DNA of 64,000 nucleotides. It comes from Sulfuricurvum sp. (lineage in GTDB: Bacteria; Campylobacterota; Campylobacteria; Campylobacterales; Sulfurimonadaceae). Each line of letters begins with the position of its first letter. Within the stretch, counting starts at the first letter, position 1. This document shows positions 42,521 through 50,640 of the stretch, one piece after another. The notes below the pieces were generated by a model. That model saw nothing but the letters and a program-made list of their open reading frames with translations, did not search any database and was not told where the DNA came from. The DNA lies in the NCBI GenBank assembly GCA_030696775.1, contig JAUYRN010000032.1, positions 17,973-81,972 of the forward strand, in the 5' to 3' direction. The translations under genes and the position numbers were made by a program.

Positions 42521-43711
42521 CTATGTTAGAGAAGTAGTTTGGTAAAGATTCATCAATTCAACATAAAAATCTTTTTCGCTATGTTCTTCAAGCAGTCCAT
42601 TTGTTGGCATAATGTCATAATAAAGCTTGGCTAAATTTTTAAATCGATTTGGGTGGAGTGTTGAGACAATAAGGGAAGAAATCTCTTTTCGAACCAAGAC
42701 GGCTGGGGGGAGAAGTCCTTGTTTCATAAGCTCCAAAATGGATTCGGAATTGTAAGAAATGTGGTGATGGTGCCCATGTGGACAGGTCTGTATGCTAACG
42801 AGCGTTTTACACAGGTTACAATAAACGTATTCACTGGCGATACACACCTCAATGTTAATACCGACTAGACGATCAACAACAGATTTATTCGCATTTCGAT
42901 CATAATACATACCAATACCTGCATGATTTTGACCAATCATAAGGCGATCGCACCCGTAATTTTTAGCAACAATAGCATCCAGAATTACTTCATTACTTCC
43001 TGCAAAAATATAGCTGTTTTCCAGTGGAACAACAATCACGCGACCTTGGGGAAGATAATTAATGATAAAAAATTCGAGTACTTCATGACGAAGTTCGTAA
43101 GTAAGATCACTGCTTGCGTAAGGTTTGAATAAAAATATAACGACTAAATCACTTCTATCCAAGCTTTGACGAATAAGCCGCTCATGAGCACGGTGGAGAG
43201 GATTGGCTGCCATGAAAATAGCCGTTGTGTGTTTAGCCGAAATTTGTTCTTGAGCTTTTGTGATCTTTGATTGGATTGCTTCGATAGGGGAGAGGTCAAT
43301 TGAATATTCTCCGCAAAGAGCATATTTTCCTAGTCGTTTGTAGGTGGCACTTACACCAGGATGAGCAAGGTCTTCAGTACCATAAATTTGTTTTAGGCGC
43401 TCAATGGGGTTGATAGGAAAAACTTCATCAACACATATCTCCCCAACGATTGCATTCTCACAGACCAAATTGAGAATTTCTCCTTTTTTGGTACTGAGTA
43501 AAATAGTTTCATTGGTCTTACCATTGGGTGAAAGAATGAGTGGGAATGGAAATGTTGTTCCATTGAAAAGTCCACTTTGAAGTACTTCCATGCATTGCTG
43601 TGCGTTCATGAGTTGTGTGACAGGAGAGAGCATTCCTGATTTTAAAAGGGTGAGTGCGCTTAATGCCTCTTGGTCAATATAAAGAGCTCTATTTTTTCTT
43701 GATGATGCCAT
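42521..43711 (-). CDS. Divergent ATP-sulfurylase-like protein with altered active site
   Basis: A 396-residue protein with the fold order of sulfate adenylyltransferase (Sat): PUA-like N-domain with HPGVSATYK (117-125), the catalytic domain, and a C-terminal zinc-ribbon-like CNLC...CPHGHHHH. The family's QTRNPxHRAHE is MAANPLHRAHE here (167-177), so the sulfate-binding Gln and Arg are gone while HRAH is kept; GRDHAG is GQNHAG (260-265); and the SGTxxR block near the end is replaced. Ordinary ATP sulfurylase activity is therefore doubtful. It overlaps the upstream regulator gene by 23 bases, so it is co-expressed with it. It could be a sensor, an enzyme with another substrate, or a decayed copy. 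Confidence 0.7.
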   Translation of the reverse strand: MASSRKNRALYIDQEALSALTLLKSGMLSPVTQLMNAQQCMEVLQSGLFNGTTFPFPLILSPNGKTNETILLSTKKGEILNLVCENAIVGEICVDEVFPINPIERLKQIYGTEDLAHPGVSATYKRLGKYALCGEYSIDLSPIEAIQSKITKAQEQISAKHTTAIFMAANPLHRAHERLIRQSLDRSDLVVIFLFKPYASSDLTYELRHEVLEFFIINYLPQGRVIVVPLENSYIFAGSNEVILDAIVAKNYGCDRLMIGQNHAGIGMYYDRNANKSVVDRLVGINIEVCIASEYVYCNLCKTLVSIQTCPHGHHHHISYNSESILELMKQGLLPPAVLVRKEISSLIVSTLHPNRFKNLAKLYYDIMPTNGLLEEHSEKDFYVELMNLYQTTSLT

Positions 43712-44576
43712 ACTTCTTTCTCTTTTCCCATAAGCTTTTGCGTGAAATACCTAATTTTTTTGAAAGTTCCGTATCCGGAAAACGGTTTTGAAAATTGGTC
43801 ATGATGTATTTAACATATTCCTCAATCGGTAAAATTTCACCTTGATCAAAGAGTTGACTTTCACTTTCAATCTCGATGAGACGGAAAGGAACATTTTCAA
43901 CATGCTCCGTGCTGGAAATAATACATGACCTTTTCTCAATCAGTTCAAAAAAAGTTTTATGATCACTTTTTTTGAGATTTTGAAAGTCGGTAATATAAAG
44001 GACATTCGTATTAGAAAAAAGTGCAATTTCATGGAGTGCTTTAGGTGAACTAAGGGAAATAAATTGAAGATTTCCTCGATGATGTTCAGCATATCCAAAC
44101 GCAAAGGCATCGGCATATTTTTGATAACCACTGCAAATCATGATGGGGAGTTCTGTTTTATCAAAATCTTCATCAATTTTAACACTCGTAAAGCTATGGG
44201 CTAAATAACGTTCATACGTTTGATTTTGGCGACGAAGTCGTTCATGATTTTGAAAATGTTGAATTTTACGAATTAACTCTTCAATCATAAATGGTTTTAG
44301 AATATAATCTTTTGCCCCTGCTGCGAGGGGTTTTGAGACGGTATCATTACTGACATAGGAAACCATCAAAATAACGACGGCATCCTTGTACGCTTCGATA
44401 ACCGGATAAATATCTTGGCCGCTAATGTTGGTTGAGAGGAGAATGACATCGTAAGGAGTCCCCTTAAGAGCCTCTTTTGTTGAGCTGCTAATATCACAAT
44501 TGTGATTGAGATCGCTGAGTTTAGAAGCAATACTTTGTGCGAGATAAATCTCATTTTCGATAATTAAGACGTTCAT
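43689..44576 (-). CDS. NtrC-derived regulator with pseudo-receiver and degenerate AAA region
   Basis: A 295-residue regulator. The receiver fold (residues 1-115) has lost its phosphoacceptor: the normal LLD is LLS in DVILLSTNISG, though YILKPF keeps the Lys. The middle (about 145-240) resembles the NtrC AAA domain by pattern (PIMICSGYQKYADA, VLYITDFQNL) but has no P-loop and no GAFTGA. The C-terminus is a Fis-type HTH (ELSKKLGISRKSLWEKRKKYGI). The ATG at 44576 overlaps the ispDF stop (ATGA). It probably binds DNA without phosphorylation or ATP; its target is unknown, perhaps the adjoining gene. Confidence 0.7.
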   Translation of the reverse strand: MNVLIIENEIYLAQSIASKLSDLNHNCDISSSTKEALKGTPYDVILLSTNISGQDIYPVIEAYKDAVVILMVSYVSNDTVSKPLAAGAKDYILKPFMIEELIRKIQHFQNHERLRRQNQTYERYLAHSFTSVKIDEDFDKTELPIMICSGYQKYADAFAFGYAEHHRGNLQFISLSSPKALHEIALFSNTNVLYITDFQNLKKSDHKTFFELIEKRSCIISSTEHVENVPFRLIEIESESQLFDQGEILPIEEYVKYIMTNFQNRFPDTELSKKLGISRKSLWEKRKKYGIIKKK

Positions 44577-45694
44577 CCGTTTTTCCAATCAAAATAGTAT
44601 AACGAAGCAGTTGCAAGGACACCAACCCCTTCTTTTCGTCCGATAAAGCCGAGGTGCTCTGTTGTAGTGGCTTTAATGTTTAATCGTGAGCGAGGTATTT
44701 GTAATAAAGAACTGAGTGCATGGCGCATCTGCTCTTTGTAGGGAGAAATCTTGGGTGTTTGGGCAATAATTGTAATGTCTGCATGCAAGATGAGAAATCC
44801 AAATTGATGCAATTTTAAAACACACTGCTCAAGTAATGCTTTAGAGTCCGCATTTTTATAGGCACTGTCCGTATCGGGAAAAAGCATTCCAATATCACCT
44901 AAACAAGCAGCACCCAAAAGTGCATCAATAAGGGCATGAATAGCAACATCTCCATCACTGTGGGCCAAAAATCCAAAAGGACTGTCGATTTTTACCCCAC
45001 CAAGCACCATAGGTTTGCCTTCTTCAAATCCATGAACATCAAAACCATTTCCGGTAAAAATAGCGCTTGAAGGAGATTTTAGACATTGAAGCGTGGAGAG
45101 ATCGCTGACATGCGTTATTTTATCGGCTAAAATGTCTCCTTCAATAAGATGGCGTGTTCCTCCAGAAGCTATAATCGCACTGCTCTCATCGGTATATTCG
45201 ACAGTCGTTTTTAATGCTTGGATAAGAATGGAAGTTTTGGAAAGCTGCGGAGTTTGAACTCGTTTTACCTGATCACGATTTATCGTCTCATTATTATAGA
45301 GTATGGTGTCATTGATACTCAGTGCAGGAACGATGCAATCGGCGAATTCTTTTGCATTGATAAGACGCTGTATCAGTTCAGAGCTAACACATGAACGTGC
45401 AATATCACTTACTAATACATGGGATGTTTCAACGTGCTTCATTGCGTTGAGTAAAGAGTGCTGACGACTATCTCCACCGACAACAATTGTATGTTCACAC
45501 ATGCTTTGCATAAAGGATACTTCATCAGTGTGTGCAACTATGATTACTTTTGCAAAAGATTCCATATCAGTGATACGGTTAGTAACATATAGCCACAGCG
45601 GATCGTGATCAATTCGAAGCCACTGTTTTTTGACAGGGACTTTAAAACGGCTTGAATTACCTGCTGCGAGTAGAATAAGTGTCAAATCAGACAA
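44573..45694 (-). CDS. ispDF: Bifunctional IspD/IspF isoprenoid enzyme
   Basis: Catalyses two steps of the MEP isoprenoid pathway. The N-terminal half (about 1-205) is the cytidylyltransferase IspD (LILLAAGNSSRF, PVKKQWL, TPQLSKTSI); the C-terminal half (about 210-373) is the 2,4-cyclodiphosphate synthase IspF (GNGFDVHGFEEGKPMVLGG with metal ligands, AHSDGDVAIHALIDALLGAA, KATTTEHLGFIGRKEGV). The fusion is typical of Campylobacterota. It overlaps the downstream regulator by ATGA and is divergent from thiC. Confidence 0.94.
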   Translation of the reverse strand: MSDLTLILLAAGNSSRFKVPVKKQWLRIDHDPLWLYVTNRITDMESFAKVIIVAHTDEVSFMQSMCEHTIVVGGDSRQHSLLNAMKHVETSHVLVSDIARSCVSSELIQRLINAKEFADCIVPALSINDTILYNNETINRDQVKRVQTPQLSKTSILIQALKTTVEYTDESSAIIASGGTRHLIEGDILADKITHVSDLSTLQCLKSPSSAIFTGNGFDVHGFEEGKPMVLGGVKIDSPFGFLAHSDGDVAIHALIDALLGAACLGDIGMLFPDTDSAYKNADSKALLEQCVLKLHQFGFLILHADITIIAQTPKISPYKEQMRHALSSLLQIPRSRLNIKATTTEHLGFIGRKEGVGVLATASLYYFDWKNG

Positions 45695-45861
45695 TTTATA
45701 TCCTGTTTTATAGGTAGTGTTACGAAAGTATACACATAAAAAGCTGTTTTTTATCTTGTTTGTGATAAATTCTACTTAAATTCATTTGAGAAATATAGAG
45801 CATATAAAATAATGTTTCCCTAAATATTCTTGAAATTTTTAATATAAGTTGAAACTGATAC

Positions 45862-45878
45862 GACCCTTTTAGGGGGTC
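45862..45878 (+). promoter_or_regulatory. Hairpin in the thiC upstream region
   Basis: GACCC and GGGTC form a 5-bp stem (six with a T-G pair) followed by TTATTTAT. Since ispDF is divergent, a plus-strand hairpin here would lie in a thiC leader and could attenuate it. No TPP riboswitch consensus is present in the 233-base gap. Confidence 0.35.
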
Positions 45879-45927
45879 TTATTTATAAGTCCACTGTAGC
45901 TTTACGCAAAGTCCAAGGAGTAAAATT

Positions 45928-47304
45928 ATGAGAACAAAATGGGTCGATGAACGAAAGAATGATACAGTTTGTACTCAGATGTATTATGCCAAGCAAGGTA
46001 TTGTCACTGAAGAGATGAAGTATGTAGCAGCGATAGAAGAGCTAGACGCCGAGCTTGTCCGCAGTGAAGTAGCGCGTGGTCGTTTAATAATACCAGCCAA
46101 TATAAATCACAAAAATTTAGAACCAATGGCAATCGGGATTGCAGCACGCTGTAAAATCAATGCGAATATTGGTTCTTCAGCAATCGCTAGCGATGTGCAA
46201 GGCGAAATTGAAAAAATTCAAGTTTCTCAGCATTATAAAGCCGATACGGCTATGGACCTTTCAACAGGTGGCGATTTGGATGAGATTCGCCGTGCGGTTA
46301 TTGCGAATTCAAAAATTCCTATTGGAACAGTGCCTATCTATCAAATTTTACATGATGTTCATAATAAAATTGAAGATATGAGCATCGAAAAAATGCTTGA
46401 AGTATTAGAGCGTCAAGCACAGCAAGGTGTGAGTTATTTCACTATCCATGCAGGCTTTTTACTCTCGACAATGCCTAAAGTAGCGAAACGTAAAATGGGA
46501 ATCGTCAGTCGTGGCGGATCTTTGATGGCGGCATGGATGATGCACTATCATCGTGAGAATCCTTTTTACACGGCGTACGATGAGATCTTAGACATTTGTG
46601 CCCGTTATGATGTTTCTCTTTCACTTGGAGATTCTCTCCGTCCGGGATGTTTAGCAGATGCTTCGGATGATGCACAGCTTTCTGAACTCAAAGTTTTGGG
46701 CGAATTGACATTACGTGCATGGGAGAAAAATGTTCAAGTCATGATTGAAGGACCGGGACACGTTCCTCTCAATCAAATTGAGCGTAACATGAAAATCCAG
46801 CGTGAATATTGTCATGAAGCACCATTTTATATTCTTGGACCGCTTGTAACCGATATCGCAGCAGGGTATGATCATATTAGCTCTGCAATCGGTGCGGCAG
46901 TAGGCGGATGGCACGGTGCATCAATGTTGTGCTACGTTACTCCTAAAGAACATTTGGGACTACCAAATGCTGAGGATGTTCGTAATGGGATCATCGCGTA
47001 TAAAATCGCAGCACACGCAGCAGATATTGCTCGCGGTCGAAAAGGTGCACGTGACGTTGATGATGCAATGAGTGATGCGCGTTATGCGTTTGATTGGAAT
47101 CGTCAGTTTGAATTGGCGCTTGATTCTGAACGTGCTCGTGAGTATCATGATGAGACGTTGCCTCAGGACGTGTTCAAAGAAGCAGAGTTTTGTTCCATGT
47201 GCGGACCAAAGTTTTGCAGTTACAAAATTACCCAGCAGATTATGGACAATCCAGAATCAATGGCGTGGATTGCGGCAGAAGAAAATAAAGCGAATGCTAG
47301 TTAA
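45928..47304 (+). CDS. thiC: Phosphomethylpyrimidine synthase ThiC
   Basis: Radical-SAM enzyme that turns aminoimidazole ribotide into the pyrimidine of thiamine. The 458-residue protein has [54 protein letters not shown] and the C-terminal cluster motif [12 protein letters not shown] (C-x2-C-x4-C). It is the shorter bacterial form without the long N-terminal extension. CCAAGGAG gives a strong ribosome site. mrp follows after 22 bases. Confidence 0.95.
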   Translation: MRTKWVDERKNDTVCTQMYYAKQGIVTEEMKYVAAIEELDAELVRSEVARGRLIIPANINHKNLEPMAIGIAARCKINANIGSSAIASDVQGEIEKIQVSQHYKADTAMDLSTGGDLDEIRRAVIANSKIPIGTVPIYQILHDVHNKIEDMSIEKMLEVLERQAQQGVSYFTIHAGFLLSTMPKVAKRKMGIVSRGGSLMAAWMMHYHRENPFYTAYDEILDICARYDVSLSLGDSLRPGCLADASDDAQLSELKVLGELTLRAWEKNVQVMIEGPGHVPLNQIERNMKIQREYCHEAPFYILGPLVTDIAAGYDHISSAIGAAVGGWHGASMLCYVTPKEHLGLPNAEDVRNGIIAYKIAAHAADIARGRKGARDVDDAMSDARYAFDWNRQFELALDSERAREYHDETLPQDVFKEAEFCSMCGPKFCSYKITQQIMDNPESMAWIAAEENKANAS

Positions 47305-47326
47305 AAAATAAAAGGAGACTATTTTC

Positions 47327-48496
47327 ATGACAGAAGAAATTGTAAAAAGTGCGTTATCCAAGGTTACATATCCTGGTTTTACGAAAGACATCGTAGCATT
47401 TGGATTTGTTAAAGAAATTAAGATTGAGGGAAAAAATGTTAGTGTAATTATTGACATAACCTCAAGTGCACCAGAAGTGGCTCACCAAATCACCACAGAA
47501 GCTACTGACGAGTTAAAACTAGCTGGTTTTGCTGACGTTGTAATCAATGTACAAGCGCCAAAAATGCCTCGTGAAAGTTCATCTAAGGGGAAAAATATTG
47601 CTCCTCAAGTGAAAAATTTCATTATGGTGAGCTCAGGTAAGGGGGGCGTTGGTAAATCAACGACTTCGGTAAATCTTGCAGTAGCGCTTGCAATGCAAGG
47701 TAAAAAAGTAGGGTTGCTGGACGCTGATATTTATGGTCCTAATATTCCTCGTATGATGGGTATTGACGGGATCAAGCCTGAAGTAGTGGGAAATAAAGTC
47801 CTTCCTATCAAAGCATATGGCGTAGAAGTAATGTCTATGGGCTCATTGATGGAAGATGGCCAGTCTCTGATTTGGCGCGGTGCAATGATTATGAAAGCAA
47901 TTGAGCAATTCTTACGTGACATTGTGTGGTCAGATTTGGATTGTTTGGTCATCGATATGCCTCCTGGCACAGGTGATGCTCAGCTTACTTTGGCTCAAAG
48001 TGTTCCTGTTACCGTAGGTGTTACCGTCACAACTCCACAAATGGTGGCACTCGATGATTCACGACGAAGTTTGGATATGTTTAAAAAATTGCATATTCCT
48101 ATTGCCGGTGTGATTGAAAATATGTCTGGATTTATTGCTCCTGATACGGGTGTTGAATACGATATCTTTGGAAAAGGGACGTCTGAAGCGATGGCTAAGC
48201 AGTTTGATACGACTATTTTGGCTCAAATTCCTATTGAACCTTCGATTCGTACAGGCGGTGATGAAGGGAAGCCTATTACGTATTGTGTTCCTACATCTGA
48301 AACGGCAAAACGTTATATGAAAGCTGCCGAAGAGTTATGGGCAACAATTGAAAAAATTAATGAAGAGGGTGGTGTTGATAATCAAGCGATTCAGCCGAAT
48401 ACTCCTCCGGGCGTATCTGCTTGTTCAACAGCTGCCACTCCTGCTCCGAAAGCTTCAAGTGGTGAAAGTTGTGGAACTGGGTGCGGTTGTCATTAA
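47327..48496 (+). CDS. apbC: Mrp/ApbC-type P-loop ATPase, iron-sulfur carrier, without the usual CxxC
   Basis: A 389-residue P-loop ATPase of the Mrp/NBP35 family that carries Fe-S clusters to target proteins. Residues 1-80 are a MIP18/DUF59 domain; SSGKGGVGKSTTSVNLA is the deviant Walker A, and MPPGTGDAQLTL and TPQMVALDD are family blocks. The cluster-binding CxxC expected after the ENM motif is absent: the sequence reads MSGFIAPDTGVEYDIFG. Instead the C-terminus ends in a Cys-rich tail, SCGTGCGCH, which might bind the cluster. RBS AAAAGGAG is clear. Confidence 0.88.
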   Translation: MTEEIVKSALSKVTYPGFTKDIVAFGFVKEIKIEGKNVSVIIDITSSAPEVAHQITTEATDELKLAGFADVVINVQAPKMPRESSSKGKNIAPQVKNFIMVSSGKGGVGKSTTSVNLAVALAMQGKKVGLLDADIYGPNIPRMMGIDGIKPEVVGNKVLPIKAYGVEVMSMGSLMEDGQSLIWRGAMIMKAIEQFLRDIVWSDLDCLVIDMPPGTGDAQLTLAQSVPVTVGVTVTTPQMVALDDSRRSLDMFKKLHIPIAGVIENMSGFIAPDTGVEYDIFGKGTSEAMAKQFDTTILAQIPIEPSIRTGGDEGKPITYCVPTSETAKRYMKAAEELWATIEKINEEGGVDNQAIQPNTPPGVSACSTAATPAPKASSGESCGTGCGCH

Positions 48497-48559
48497 AATT
48501 TTACTCTAAATTTACTTGAAAACGTTTATAATCTATCCTTCTTAATGAAGGGTATTTTA

Positions 48560-50362
48560 ATGCATTTAAAGACAAAAATTTCTCTCCTATTATTTTCTGC
48601 TCTCTTTCTTCTATTCAGTGTTATTTTTTGGAATACAATTGTTGATTTACGAAAGTCTTCAGCTATAAGTGCCCAGTCACAAGCGTTAGCTGCTGCTAAG
48701 GTTGTTGAAGCAGGGCTTACGGCACATATGATTTCAGGATCAATGAATCAGCGTGATGAATTTTTAAAACAAATATCATCGATAGAGACGATGAAGCGGC
48801 TATGGGTGGTTCGTTCCCAAAAAGTATCCCATCAATATGGACAAGGGCCATTTTCACAAGATGCTCAAGATGGACTGGATAAATCAGTTTTAATCAGTGG
48901 TGAAGCAGTAATTGAGATGAGAGGGAGTATTTTAGAAGATGCAACTGTCCGTATATCTATTCCCTACAAAGCAACTTCAGGTGAAAAAATTGATTGCCTT
49001 AGCTGTCATGATGTTAAAGTGGGCGATACATTGGGTGTTATTTCACTTGAGATGCAAACAAATGACTTAAAGGCGCTCAACTATCGAAATATTATTATAA
49101 CTGTAATAATTTTGGTTCTTTTATTCGCATTGATGGCGTATTTTCTCTATACTAAAGTACTGATCTATTTTGATCGTTTTGATGCGATGGGTAAATGTGT
49201 GCGTGCTGTTGAAGAAGGGGATTATCATGCTCGTATCTCTGATGAACTTTCTAGTGACAAAGATGCAGCATCGTTGAACCGATTGATTGAAAAATTCCAA
49301 ACATTGCTTGAAACAATGAGGGAAAATTTGTCAGGACTTATTCGCCTTGAGACTTCAAATGATCCGCTGATTGCATTAAGTGAAGGGTCAGCGAGACTTG
49401 GTGAAATAAATAATTTTGCTCAAACGATTCAAAAAGATGCAAACACGCAAGAGGCATATAAACATATTGGTTCTCATTTTTGTGAAAAATTCGATATTAA
49501 TGATGTGAATATTATTACCTACAATACCCTTTCTCAGGAGAGTGTAATTGCGTATGAAACAAAACAAATAATGTGTGATGCATCAAGTGGGTGCAGGGCA
49601 GCACGAACAGGTGAAATCGTTGACTCATCGCAACCTGATGGAATTTGCCCCAAAATGATTACTCCTAACGAACACTATGTTTGTTTCCCTTATGCGATCA
49701 CACCTACGTCAACATTGGTTGTTTCTATTGTTAGTGATAAAAAAACTCTTCTTAATCCAGTTCGTCATAATAAACATATAGTTGATGAGACCATGCAAGG
49801 TGTACGTCAAGATATTGCATATCACCAAATGGCTGAAGGTATAAAAGCATTGGAACGTATTGATCCTCTTAGTGGACTATTCAATCGAAATTACTTAGAT
49901 GAGCGAATTTTTGCAATAATAAAAGAGTCTAAACGAACTGCGATTCCATACGGTGTTTTGGTAATAAATGTAGATAATTTCAAGGCTATTAATGAAGTTT
50001 ATGGGAATAAAGTAGGGGATGAGACAATTAGACTTATTGGAAGAACATTACTTGATTCTTTACGCGAAAGTGATCTTATTGCACGATTTGATGGGGATGA
50101 ATTTGTTGTCTTTTTATATGATTGTAATCCAATTCATGTTGCAGATGTAGGAGAAAAAATACGTTCAATTTTTGCGAATAAGAAGCTCAAGTCTCATTCC
50201 GGAGGATTGATTATAACGGTCAGTGTCGGGAGTGCTATTTTTCCTCAACAGCATAAAAATCTTGAAGAATGTATTCGATATGCTCGTTTGGCAATGAAAG
50301 AAGGAAAGAGTGAGGGTGGAAATATTCGTGTTAAATTCCACACTCGCTTATTGGAAGAATAA
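48560..50362 (+). CDS. Diguanylate cyclase with periplasmic c-haem motif and Cys-rich GAF-like domain
   Basis: A c-di-GMP signalling enzyme of 600 residues. Order: membrane helix (about 5-25), periplasmic sensor ending in DCLSCHDV (CxxCH) and GDTLGVISLEM, second membrane helix, HAMP-like linker, a GAF-like cytoplasmic domain with four spaced cysteines (MCDASSGCRAARTG, DGICPKM, YVCFPY), and a C-terminal cyclase domain. The catalytic loop reads DGDEF instead of GGDEF, so activity needs testing; the first Gly is less critical than the rest. I prefer the ATG at 48560 because AAGGGT lies before it. It converges on a paralogue at 50641. Confidence 0.86.
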   Translation: MHLKTKISLLLFSALFLLFSVIFWNTIVDLRKSSAISAQSQALAAAKVVEAGLTAHMISGSMNQRDEFLKQISSIETMKRLWVVRSQKVSHQYGQGPFSQDAQDGLDKSVLISGEAVIEMRGSILEDATVRISIPYKATSGEKIDCLSCHDVKVGDTLGVISLEMQTNDLKALNYRNIIITVIILVLLFALMAYFLYTKVLIYFDRFDAMGKCVRAVEEGDYHARISDELSSDKDAASLNRLIEKFQTLLETMRENLSGLIRLETSNDPLIALSEGSARLGEINNFAQTIQKDANTQEAYKHIGSHFCEKFDINDVNIITYNTLSQESVIAYETKQIMCDASSGCRAARTGEIVDSSQPDGICPKMITPNEHYVCFPYAITPTSTLVVSIVSDKKTLLNPVRHNKHIVDETMQGVRQDIAYHQMAEGIKALERIDPLSGLFNRNYLDERIFAIIKESKRTAIPYGVLVINVDNFKAINEVYGNKVGDETIRLIGRTLLDSLRESDLIARFDGDEFVVFLYDCNPIHVADVGEKIRSIFANKKLKSHSGGLIITVSVGSAIFPQQHKNLEECIRYARLAMKEGKSEGGNIRVKFHTRLLEE

Positions 50363-50640
50363 TAGCTTATTTCTTCTTCTGTTTGTGCTAATCGTATTAA
50401 ATGACCTTGCTCAGTAGAAAATTATTAAGGTCTGATGTTTCGCACTTTTGTTTCAAGGCCTAGAAATAATCTTATATATTAGTTAGTCAGTCCAGCGAAA
50501 GTTGGAGTTCTGCTCTCTGCATTGAAGGAGATGGATTCTAGAATCATACCCTACAATGTATGATGGTAAAAAGAGTAGCGAGTAAAAGGTGAGATGTTAA
50601 AGTATTACTTTACCTCCGGTTTTATGGGAGGAAGCTCGTA
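50363..50640. other. Hairpin-rich intergenic region between convergent cyclase genes
   Basis: No gene is visible. I find a GACCTT/AAGGTC pairing (50403-50432), a 12-base palindrome GATTCTAGAATC (50534-50545), a 7-bp stem ATCATAC/GTATGAT (50543-50564) and CCTCC/GGAGG (50613-50631). Some of these may end transcription of the two convergent genes; the amount of structure could also mark a small RNA. Confidence 0.4.

Noticed and set aside
45695..45927. TPP riboswitch before thiC
   Set aside because: The conserved core motifs are absent on reading; only a simple hairpin is present.
50363..50640. c-di-GMP (GEMM) riboswitch near the cyclase genes
   Set aside because: CCTCCGG resembles part of the consensus, but the GCACAGGGCAAACC part is missing and the genes converge on the region instead of starting from it.
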